From Oscheius tipulae (taxonomy: Eukaryota > Nematoda > Chromadorea > Rhabditida > Rhabditidae), in NCBI GenBank assembly GCA_037178975.1, contig JASJZH010000004.1, positions 1,488,001-1,552,000 on the forward strand: DNA of 64,000 bases, given 5' to 3'. Below the pieces are notes generated by a model. The model did not search any database, had not been told where the DNA came from, and saw only the letters and a list, made by a program, of their open reading frames with translations. Below, piece by piece: positions 26,199-35,858 of the stretch. How positions within the stretch are numbered: position 1 is the stretch's first letter; each line of letters opens with the position of its first letter. A program made the position numbers and the translations under genes.

Positions 26199-27804
26199 GT
26201 TTTATGATATTTTCTAACAGCTATTGTTTCATCGTGGGCTCTTATACGTCTCCAATGTTTTTCCAACAGTACGTTCCTATCGCGACCATCATTGTGAGAA
26301 ATAGAGTACTGTTTCAGCCTGGTTCTGTTTTGTGGTTCTGCAATGGGAAAAAATGAAATTCTTCCTCGACCACAAAAACAAATTTTGGAAAAGTAGACCA
26401 GCTGCCTTGTTATACCCGCATTTCAGGCTCTGATAGGCTGACAGAAACCAGCATTCTGTAGTTGGAAGAAAGTTTTAAAGTTTGTTCTTATATCATTCCG
26501 AGTTTTGACTAGTAATTGCGTCACGATTAGTACTAGAGATGTTCTGTTATCAAAAACCAAAGTCGTCTCTGTTGTTCTTTGTAATTCACTGAAAATGTTT
26601 CTTACCATCACGATCGCTGTCCTTTGTCGTTGGCTCTTCGCTACTCTCTGTCCCTAGGCTCAAATCCGCATTGTCTCGACATCCAAAAGCCCAGACATTC
26701 GGTGCTTCGAGTTTCGAAGTGCGGGTGTGTATAAGTGTGTTGATGTCGCTCCCTTAACGTCTTTTGGGAATGTGACAGTTAGGGATCCTCGTTGACCCCA
26801 ACTAACAAAGACACAACTTTGGGATTCCCCTTCCTTTCAGAAGGGGGAAACAGGAGCTCTCGATAATACATTCCTGTTATACCAGGACGACTCTGGTTTA
26901 CTGATAGCAGAAGATCTCAGAGGACAAATCGTACGAGATACCGTTCCAAGTACTAGTCAAAACTTGGTATATAAGATCTAACATTCAGGAAAGAGCAATA
27001 CTCAGGCTTACAAACCTTTGGATTGGCGAAGAGTCCCTGAAAGTTCTGCCACTTGTCCAATCATTTTCGGACCGTCTCTCACTCTCTCAGCTTCCAGTGC
27101 TTCTTTTCGAACCGTCTCTCTGTCTCTCAGAGAGACGGTTCGAAAAGAAGCACTGGAAGCGAACTTTGGGATTAGCCCAGGTCCTAACCTCAAGGCGAAA
27201 AAAGGGGTGAGAGAGTCAGTGCAAAATAATTAGTTCGGGTGGAACTGCTTGAGAAGAAAAGGCAACACCTGGGTAGAGCAGAAGAGGCATTCTTCTGGAG
27301 CGAGCAGCGGTGGACCAAACGAGCACAAGCAGAAGCGAGGAGCTGTTCAAATTCTGTCGAGAATAAATTCTGAGAAATTGACAACTTTCGAAATTGGAGC
27401 GAATAAGGCAAAGTTCGCTTTCCAATTCTCTATTTTCCTTCAGGAAATAAGACACCCCCCGTTTTCCTAATGTCCTTCTGTCTCTGTCCGTATCTATCAC
27501 TTACACCCACTGCAAAACCTGTCTGATTTTCTAACTTTAGTATTCTTTTGCATCCTGAGAGCCTGCCGCAGCTTCATTTTGTTTTCTTTCGCCCTGAAAT
27601 CCTCGGAAAAAAACAGGAAATTAGGCCAGTACGCTATTGCGTACTGGACATTTTGGCACGCGGAAAACTTTGAAATTTTGCCGCCGTGGAACTTGGGATT
27701 CATCCGATGTTTGCACTCCTTCTTCTCCCATCTTTGCTAATTTCTCCGTTTTCAGGAGCCGAAAAGACGCTCAAGTAGAAGATTAGGCCGAAAAGTAGGG
27801 GAAA
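26199..27804. other. Intergenic region between Prickle and SEC13
   Basis: No gene is supported. It contains a perfect 33-bp-arm hairpin at 27090-27160. A CGTTTTCAG acceptor lies about 50 bp upstream of the SEC13 start codon and is a candidate trans-splice or 5'-UTR acceptor. Confidence 0.5.
27090..27160. repeat. Perfect hairpin with 33-bp arms and 5-base loop
   Basis: The left arm 27090-27122 (starting GCTTCCAGTGCTTCTTTTCG) is the exact reverse complement of 27128-27160 (ending AAAAGAAGCACTGGAAGC), separated by TCTCT. A partial repeat of the left arm (GGACCGTCTCTCACTCTCTC) lies just upstream at about 27069. It could be a fold-back remnant, a recent inverted duplication or a hairpin RNA gene. 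Confidence 0.9.
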
Positions 27805-30159
27805 ATGGTCAGTTTTTATGCAACTTGATGTCTAACAAGCCCTATTTTCAGACGACAGGCTCCTACAAAATTGACACAGCTCACAGAGACACTATTGTAC
27901 GTTTATCTTCCTGTTTTTTACTGAAAAGACTCGTAAAATGTTAAGAAGAACCTAAAATAAGTTTAGCACGACGCACAGCTCAATTACTACGGGAATCGAC
28001 TCGCCACGTGCTCCAGCGATCGCACAGTTAAAGTTTTCGAAGTAGGGGCTGTTTTATTGCCTTTTCTCACTGAAAACTGGTTCAGGTTCGATCAAATGGT
28101 GCCACGTTCCCATTGGCGGAGCTCTCCGGTCATACGGGCCCCGTTTGGCAGCTTTCCTGGGCCCATCCTCGCCACAATGGCCTTCTGGCGTCGGCCAGCT
28201 ACGACAAGTAGGTTTTCCAGACTAATTTTTGCGCTAAACTCTATAGAAATTATGTAATTTTTGCAGAAAAGTAATTCTGTGGGCTGAACAGCAGGGCGGC
28301 AAGTTTGTGAAGCAGTACGAGTGGATTGGACACGAGAGCAGCGTGAACAGCGTGGCATTTGCTCCCTACCAATTGGGATTGATGTTGGCTACGGGTTCGG
28401 CCGACAGTAGCATCGGAATTTTGACCTTCAACGACCAACTGCAACAGTGGACCAATACAAAGATTCTCAAGGCTCATGATCAGGTATTTTTGTGGTTATA
28501 TCGATCAGGTAGTCTCTATAGTGTTCCAAATGCTCGTGGGCCTACTTTCGGCCGTTTTCTCAATCCAACTCGCTTAATTTTAAGGGCCGTCCCCTAAAAA
28601 TGTCAGTATCCTTCCATTTTGTAGGGTTTTGCAAAAAACAACTATTTTTCAATGTCAAAACGACCTAAAACTGCGAGAAAGTCTTGAAAGTCCGTTTACC
28701 CTTAGTTCTTGTCACCTTAATCCCCCAAAGACTTCTTAGTCTAAAATCCGTTCGAAAGTGTCTAAAAACACGACAACTGGATAGTTTCCCCGGACTAAAA
28801 TAACGATTTCTTGGGTCAGCTATGCTTTCGAAGCTGGGGGATTGGTCCTTACATGCTAAACAAAACTTTTAAGCTAAGAATATCGAGGAAAGTACAAAAC
28901 CCGCATTTTTCAGGGGGTCAGCGCCGTGAGCTGGGCACCAGCCGTGCATACTGAGGCCGTCAGCGAGCCGCTACCCCATCGTCTCGTCAGCTGCGGCAAC
29001 GACAAAAATCTGAAGATCTGGGCTGAAATCGACGGCGAATGGAAGTTGGAGAGGCAGCTCCAGGGCCATAGTGATTACGCACGCGACGTGGCCTGGTGCC
29101 CCGTCGTCAGCCACTCGACACAGATGATTGCCAGTTGTGGCATCGATCGCAAACTGATCGTCTGGACCAGTCAAGATGGCGGCGATTTCAAGCACGAGGT
29201 CCTGGAGAAGGTAGGTGGCCCTTATTTTTCCGTTGAAAGTTATGTATTATACCTCGTAAAATCATCAAATTCTTGACAGTTTGCCATAACTCCCGGCACA
29301 ACCTACAGTCAGCTCTAATCGTGAACTTCTCATGTTTGCATCTCAAATATTCGTACTTTTTTTCGATTTTCCAAGTTTCACGTATCCTCTCGTCAAATTT
29401 TCAGCCTTGTAAAGCCACTGTCTGTCTTACAGCAGTAGTCCCTTCTATCTCGAAAAACCGTAGTTTGATTCTCGAGGAGGTGTAGGAAACTCTTTACTTA
29501 CAACTTGTTATGTTACAAAATACGGTGCACGTCAAACAAGAGGCTGTGAAAACTTGGTTACAGCTACATAGGTAAGAAAGGTTTCAAATCTCTGGTGGGC
29601 TTCCAGAAGATTCTAGGGCTGAGACATGTAAACGAATACATGTGACGTACGGACGGCAATTTAAACTAGCCACGGAAGTTGAACTATTACTGTTATTTGT
29701 ACAAATTTTGTACTTAATTACACCATGTCATATATTTATATATATATTTTGTTCCAAATCGTAGAATTATCTATGATGGTGAATGACTCGTTTCCAATCT
29801 TCACTTGGGGCATTCCACCAGCATCTAATCTGTCGTGCGGTTGAAGCAATGTTCTGGTGTTAATAGATCCAATAGTGAGAAAACGACTTTGGGACATTGC
29901 CATCTCGCTTATTTTCGAAGGGCTCTACTTAACTTTGGAAGTACTGACAAGTGTCGTTCATGTTATAAAAGTCCAGGATTTGATCCTTTTGTTCCCCCTC
30001 CCCAAAAAACATTCCTATTTCCAGGCCGATGGAGCCCTCTTCCACGTCAGCTGGTCTCATTGCGGCACCATCTTGTCCACGAGCGGCGAAGACAACCAGA
30101 TCTCATTGTGGAAGCAGACTCTGTCCGGCCAATGGACCAAACTTAAAGACGAGGCTTGA
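27805..30159 (+). CDS. SEC13: SEC13 homologue, COPII and nuclear pore WD-repeat protein
   Basis: SEC13 pairs with SEC31 in the outer COPII coat, sits in the Y-shaped nuclear pore subcomplex and is part of GATOR2. Exons in phase: 27805-27807 (ATG only), 27852-27896, 27967-28041, 28086-28207, 28267-28483, 28914-29210, 30025-30159 (about 297 residues). Six WD-type blades can be followed: [36 protein letters not shown] with [14 protein letters not shown], the blade at [30 protein letters not shown] with [26 protein letters not shown] with [13 protein letters not shown], and a last blade [23 protein letters not shown]. Length and blade order match SEC13. The single-codon first exon is unusual but gives a perfect phase-0 junction. 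The 3' end lies only 62 bp from the convergent cyclin Q stop codon. Confidence 0.95.
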
Positions 30160-30191
30160 AAATTATCTGTAATTCATGGTGTTGTGACTGT

Positions 30192-30197
30192 TTTATT
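30192..30197 (-). terminator. AATAAA polyadenylation signal of cyclin Q
   Basis: On the minus strand AATAAA occurs 24 bases past the cyclin Q stop codon. The 61 bp between this stop and the SEC13 stop must hold the ends of both genes, so their 3' UTRs probably overlap. Confidence 0.6.
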
Positions 30198-30220
30198 CAA
30201 ATTATTATACAAGTTTCCGT

Positions 30221-32712
30221 TCAAATATCCTTACAATAGACCTCGCGCAAGACGCGCCTCTCGATCTTGAGCAGTCTCTTCTTGGTCATCTCGGGGTAGA
30301 ACGTTTCGTACCACTCCTGACGGCCTCTTTTACTGAAAAATTTTTATTGAAAACATGAAGAATGACAGCAAATTACCCGCAACCACTGATATTGAGGTCG
30401 TAGCTGTTCAGAGCTATGGCTAGACAAGCCAGTGCGACTTCCTGGGGCTCGTAGTCGAGTATGAGACGTGGCTCTACGTGGCTGTCTTTCAGAACTGCCA
30501 TGGCGCGCTGCTCAATGTCATACTCGTCAAACTTAGTCGGCTGCCAGTCGCGCAGCTGGCTCAGATAGATGTAGAGGTACTGAAACAGGGGGTTTAGGCT
30601 GTTGGGGAAAGTTAGAGTGGAAAATGTCTGAAATGCTGGTTTTCTGACATGGATAACTTTTCCTGTTAAACAATTAATAGAGGAGACTTTTGGGCGTTTA
30701 GTCTATGCTTCAGGCTAAAAACTGGCTGAAAGCTGTAAACTTGAATTTTTAATGTTTTTGAAAATATTGATTGATGCAAGATTGCGTACAGAAAACAAAA
30801 TGACGCAATATTGCGGAAGTTTTTTTAAAATTTCTTGGACAAGAGAAAGCTGTTAGATTAGTTGTAGTTGGAATACAAAAAAATAATAATATCACAACAG
30901 TTTCTACCCAGTTTACCACAAAAATCCCACCTGCAGGGGCTTCTCCTGCGTCTTCTGTACATTGTACTCGATCTGTCTCAAGATAACGAACTCCAGCGAG
31001 GCGATTCCTCTTCTAATGTGCCTGAAGGTGCTGTCCGTGGCCGGAGCCTCCGGGTACTCGTGGAAAATTCTAGAATTTCATCGTTTATTTGACAGAAAAA
31101 GACCATACGAGAGGCCAACATTGGTGAAATCTCTGAGATTTTTCGTCAGGTCCTCTTCTAGCTTACAGGCCACACTGAAGGCTGCCAGAGCTAGGGTCTA
31201 AAATGGGCTTTTTTTTCGAGACAAATAAGTATAAAATTACGTAATTGCAGTACTTTTCCATGATATCCTTGTCGCGCATCTGGTACATGAGCATGACGGC
31301 CGTGTGGAGACACTTGTCCGGACATTCGAGGCGGGCAGCTGGAAGAAAAAGTTGAAATGATGGGTTTTTGTCGAGAGCCTGTTATAGCCCTACCATGATT
31401 TTTCTAGCTGGAACCATTCAGAACAATTCCGACATTCTCACAGCCGATTTCTGCATCAACATACTGGCAAATATTAAGCGATTGTTCCTCACAATAGATA
31501 ATTGCGTGAGCGGGGCCAATCTGCTAATTCTGATGAGACTGGTCCAGCCCAAAGTGCTGACCATAAACCGTCTGGCCTTCGGGGACGACGAGCTCAACAA
31601 TATCTACAGGGAAAAGCTCATGAAGCCGGTTTTTAACGTGAGTTTGGAGATAGGCTGAAAAAAAAACTTTAGAACTCTGGGACATATTTGGTTTACCCAG
31701 AGTTCTCAACAGCGGTTTACTCCCCATATTGAGCGTTTGCAGATCTCTGCAAGTACTGTAAAACTGTACAATCAGCCAGCTGTCGAGTCTAGACAGGCTT
31801 TCAAGTATGGTTCTGATCTTCATTCTACTGTTTTTTCAGTGGTTTTTGATAGAGAATATTGACCAAATGACTCCCAGAACCTATAGAAATAGGTGGACAA
31901 CTGGGAGAGAAGTTGCCAGAGCAATAGACAAGAGTTTAGTCAGTTATTTGCCCAAAAGTCAGTGGTTTTTTCCTGGAAAGACTGAGAAAATGCGCTAAAC
32001 CGTTATAAAATCGTTATAGAGAAGGTGAGGAAGCAATAGAATGACCGATAAACTGGAATCCTAATCAGTTTTGGGATTTTGTCAACAAGCTTCTGGCCGT
32101 TTCAATCTCACCGACCTAGCCTTCAAGACGCTATTATCAACAACATGTGTGGCATGGACAAATGCTTAGTCTGTCTCAATCTGTCCATGTTCGCCTTCAA
32201 TAAGAAAATACCCATTCTCGACAAATTTGTGAGTTTCTCGACACCTCGTCACGTAAAACGCTATCTTTTTAGACTCAGAATTTCTACAAAAACACCTACG
32301 AAGAGTGGAGCTACACCGTTTTCGCCGGAGATGCTCCCGCGAGACCGCCACTGCGCCAGTTCGAACCGTAAGAGCTTCAGGTCTTGGTCCGAAACTCTAG
32401 TCATGTTTCTCACTTTGTCAATTTTACGATTTTGACGTAGATCCTCCCATGAGAGACTCGGTGCGTCATCTCTCCACCAGTGAACTTGATACGCTTGTCA
32501 GCAGATTCAACTAATATTATTTCTCATAACGTTCCCGTTTTCCGCATAATTTGCAAATACATTCTGACCCGTTTCCACTTGCAATCCCTACGGGTCCAAT
32601 ACCTACCCTCATTCACCTACTGTTCCCTAAAAGGGCAATGAAACCAACCACATTTGATGAGAAAGACGTAGAGTTCCCTGCTGCTAGGCCGAGAGGGCTG
32701 CGGTGTCTCCAT
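30221..32712 (-). CDS. CCNQ: Cyclin Q (FAM58/CCNQ), activator of CDK10-type kinase
   Basis: CCNQ is the cyclin partner of CDK10. Exons on the minus strand, all in phase: 32649-32712, 31241-31338, 31109-31197, 30931-31069, 30377-30579, 30221-30332 (234 residues; human CCNQ is about 248). Helices of the cyclin fold align with remembered CCNQ: ELYVFLIKCAARLECPDKCL then HTAVMLMYQM; TLALAAFSVACKLEE for the conserved KxEE helix; RHIRRGIASLEFVILRQIEY; YLYIYLSQLRDW; AMAVLKDSHVEPRLILDYEP; and a C terminus with GRQEWYETFYPEMTKKRL. Intron 1 is 1.3 kb, far longer than the others, and contains plus-strand coding-like sequence. The start ATG is 147 bp downstream of the TBCE stop on the same strand. CCNK and CCNH fit less well in the second cyclin fold. 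Confidence 0.86.
31395..32483 (+). CDS. Possible nested gene of unknown function in cyclin Q intron 1
   Basis: Plus-strand sequence inside intron 1 of cyclin Q looks coding. An 81-codon frame from ATG 31395 to a GTGAGT donor at 31638 reads MIFLAGTIQNNSDILTADFC and later LILMRLVQPKVLTINRLAFG. A second block, from about 32120 to a GTGAGT donor at 32229, includes MCGMDKCLVCLNLSMFAFNK. It joins in phase to 32273-32367 (TQNFYKNTYEEWSYTVFAGD) and then to 32441-32483 with a TGA stop. I could not connect the first block to the second without a missing exon or a phase change; 31843-31998 may supply one. Leu/Ile spacing and an EEW motif faintly recall nematode F-box-associated proteins, but I do not recognise the family. 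A pseudogene is possible. Confidence 0.4.
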
Positions 32713-32858
32713 TCTGATTCCTAAATTCGTCTACTTTACTACTTGAAACAGCTCTAAACGGCACTTTTTCTGACGAAGAAGCATTCTATGAAAGTAGAGA
32801 AACATCTAGAAATTAAATATTTATGAATGAGATCAAGCAATCACAGGCAAAAAAGATA

Positions 32859-35527
32859 TTATACAGGTATGAGAAGGAGTGTGTCGGTGGGCTCAGGTGA
32901 ATAGTGATCGAGACTCCTGGCTGGATTGTCCAGCTCGATGCGGTAGCAGCTGGGCACTGTTTTCTCGAGATAGACCCTGGTTTGGAGACTGTTCATTGAG
33001 AAGAGGCGACACAGCTGGAAAATTTTTAGTGAAAACTAGTAATTTGTCGCTGGGAAAGCTGTGAAATTCAAAAAGATGGCAAAAAGACGTGATTGAGTGT
33101 TAAAAACAAAGTATTTCACACGATTTTGGAAGCATCGTGACAACTTTACAGCCATTTCTACACTTTTTGCGCATCCAAATCCTAATGAATAGGCTTTGAA
33201 GACATGCCTCGAAAAAAGCAAAGAAACCAACCATCTCCGTCAGCCTCTGGACCGTAATCTCCAGCGGCAGCGACTTCTCGACGGTTTTGCTCGTTCCGGA
33301 GATGCGCAACTTGACCATACTAACTCCCTTCTTGACAACTTCTGTCACTGGCGGGCCCCAAACCTGGAATTTGATCAGGTTCTCTTGAAAAACTAAAAAA
33401 AAGGATTCCTACCTCGATTAAACGGGCCAAATCTTGCTCAAAGACAGTTTTTTTCTCGGGTGACAGACCCGAGTACTTGTTGATAAAGCGAATTTCAGCT
33501 GATCGCCGCTCCGTTGCCTTGATTTCGAAGCGGTTTATGTCTTTCAGGGTAGGAAGAAGGGCCGTGATTACCTGGAAAAAAAGGGATTGAAAGCATAGAC
33601 GAGGAGAAGTGACATGAACTACCAGTTATGGTCACAACTGACTCCAATTTGACCTAACAGTTGTAGCCACACCCGCCTAACAGTTATCTAACTGTGACCA
33701 CAACAACGTGACTTTTGGCCCTAACTGACTCCAGACTATTCTACCTAACCGTTGTGGTCACAGTCATAATGTCAAAGAGCAAAAAGTACCTCGCAGGCGG
33801 TGATATCTTTTTCTGATCGAAGATTTCCGGACTTTATAAAAAGAGTGGCCAGTGAGGGAAGATGACGTAGTCTTTGAACTGATTGCCACTAAAACTGGGT
33901 CGTTTTAGTGAGAAAAGAGCAATAAAACTTGAGTAATTTCGTTGCTCAACAAGTTCAGGTGCTCCAACTTCGGGAAACGACTGCCAGCCGTCAGATCGAT
34001 GTCCGTCAGACCGCAGCTTACCAGACTAAGCTTTACTAGGCTGAAAATATAAGTTGGAAGTATGATTATTGTGATTCAGCTAAAAATTTAAAGGGGCTGT
34101 TAAATGCTACTATAAATAAAAAAGATACGACAGTGCTTCAATTGATACTGGAAATCAATAAATGCTATACGATTTTTTTCCTGCCCTTTATTCCTTTTCC
34201 AATATGACTAAACTTTTTTAGTGCCCAACAGTGCCGCGTTTCAAGTCAATTTTTGATCAGCTTCTGAAAAAACTAACAAAGAACAAGAAAGCTCACTTAG
34301 GAAACGTTCCGACAACATTGCTGAAGCTTTCGAGCGGATTTCCTTCCAGATCCAGTGTTCTCAGCCTGGCTGCTTGTTCAGACGCCACATCGAACCGCCT
34401 GATTTGATTCCTCAGCGCGTACAGGTTGAGAGCAGAGGAAATACATGCCAGAGCGTAGGAAATCTACATTGCTTCACTTGAAAAGTCATAAAAGTGACCT
34501 ACAGATTCAGAAGAGACATCGCAATCGCTCAGGATCAGGTCATGGAGACTTGGAGAGCAGGCCCATGGTTTTTCGTCGCCTTTCTGTGCAAAATCCATTC
34601 GATTTTTGCTAGAAAATGTATGGATTTTGTAGAAAAGAAGGAAAATATACCGTAGGACGAGTTCCTTGAGAGCTGGGAAGAATTTCAGGCATTCTTCGAC
34701 GTCCTGCCATCGATGTAGGAGATTGTTGTAGAGATTGAGCTCCTTACAGCGTGTGAATTTCCGGGATTCGGGCGGGGGTGGGCGAGAGACATTTCTGCTG
34801 TCGAGGACGATGGTCGTCAGATTGTAGATTTCACTGAAAGAGGAGTGTTGGGTAGGGAAAAAGAACACGCTCAGTCGCAAAAGCTGTCTAACTGTGGCCA
34901 CAGCGACGTGACCTAACAGTTTGTGAACTGGCGAAATAAACCCAACCTCTGCTTCTGCTGTGTCTTCTCCATGCCCACAAACTCAATCTGTTTAGTGCTG
35001 CTCAAAATTGTGTCCTCCTCGTGGAAATCCTTCGTCACACTGTCCGTGTATCTGTCCATAATGGCGTCCAGTAGATTTGTCCCCACGTCTACTAGCTGTC
35101 TCTTGATAAAAGAGCCGCTCTTTGGATGCCTAAAAACTGCCATTGGCGTCGTATAACAAAAAAGTGTTACCTGGCCTGGAAGAAGCGGTGTCCATTGAGA
35201 AGACCATCATGTTTGCCAACAGTCGGCTCGTCGTAGTCGATTCCGACCCAGTCTCCTGGATGGCCTTCTATCTGGCCAAGGAATCTAGAAAAAAAAGATG
35301 ATGTAATAGAAAAGGAGTAAATGTCTAATATTTAACTTTAACAAATTGTAGACACCCAAAAAGCGGCGTCTTTTTGTGGGCATGAAAAAAATGCGACATA
35401 AGTAGACGTTGGGGTTTTAGACCTGGCCGACGCGAACATTTCGGCCAGGTTTGTGGTGCCTGATTAGAGAATCTCACCTGACTGTGGCCCTCTTCTCCTT
35501 GACTATCACCCGGTCCCCAACTTCCAT
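32859..35527 (-). CDS. TBCE: Tubulin-specific chaperone E (tubulin cofactor E)
   Basis: TBCE binds alpha-tubulin in the post-chaperonin folding pathway and helps assemble or dissociate tubulin dimers in the cytosol. Eleven exons on the minus strand, all in phase: 35478-35527, 35171-35284, 34947-35129, 34651-34833, 34503-34608, 34297-34463, 33929-34040, 33790-33888, 33413-33571, 33232-33363, 32859-33014 (486 residues; human 527). An N-terminal CAP-Gly domain reads GHPGDWVGIDYDEPTVGKHD followed by HPKSGSFIKRQLVD. A leucine-rich repeat array follows (TTIVLDSRNVSRPPPP, CKELNLYNNLLHRW, RTLDLEGNPLES, LEHLNLLSNEITQ). Then comes the family segment RRSAEIRFINKYSGL, and a ubiquitin-like domain (VSMVKLRISGTSKTVEKSLP, ITVQRLTEM, CRLFSMN). 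This order is diagnostic. A CTAG acceptor precedes the start codon by about 20 bp. Confidence 0.96.
33625..33785. repeat. Dispersed CACAAC/TAACTGT repeat copy in TBCE intron 8
   Basis: The tract contains tandemly arranged, partly inverted pieces such as CCTAACAGTTGTAGCCACAC, TATCTAACTGTGACCACAAC and ACCTAACCGTTGTGGTCACA. It belongs to the family also seen at 490-560, 890-950, 2015-2070, 3360-3450, 34885-34920, 36880-36950, 37185-37220 and 38240-38400. Confidence 0.8.
35400..35465. repeat. Copy of a dispersed repeat also present near 58320
   Basis: ACCTGGCCGACGCGAACATT followed by GGCCAGGTTTGTGGTGC here matches ACCTGGCCGACGCAAACATT followed by GGTCAGGTTTGTGATGC at about 58324-58365, with few differences. 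It lies in intron 1 of TBCE. Confidence 0.75.
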
Positions 35528-35858
35528 TCTTCCTCTTGTCTCTCTAGAAATTCCTATTTCCTGTCTATCAAAAAGGATTTTCCAGTAAGTTTCCAAGGTC
35601 ATGAACCGCACATTCTCATAAAAACGTGACAAAAAATGTATACGCTTTATTACCCTGAAGACATAGATATTTGCTTTTTACAGATACTGCAAGAGACTAG
35701 TGAAAAGTGACCAAAATGCGGAAATTAGGGGATATATCACAGCGAAAGAATTTGGGGATAAAATTATGCACTTGTGACTATTTGGGGAATATTTACATTT
35801 TTAATTAGTAGGAAAAGAGGTTCCTATTGTACAGGAAAAACGGGTATAAAATCAGAGA

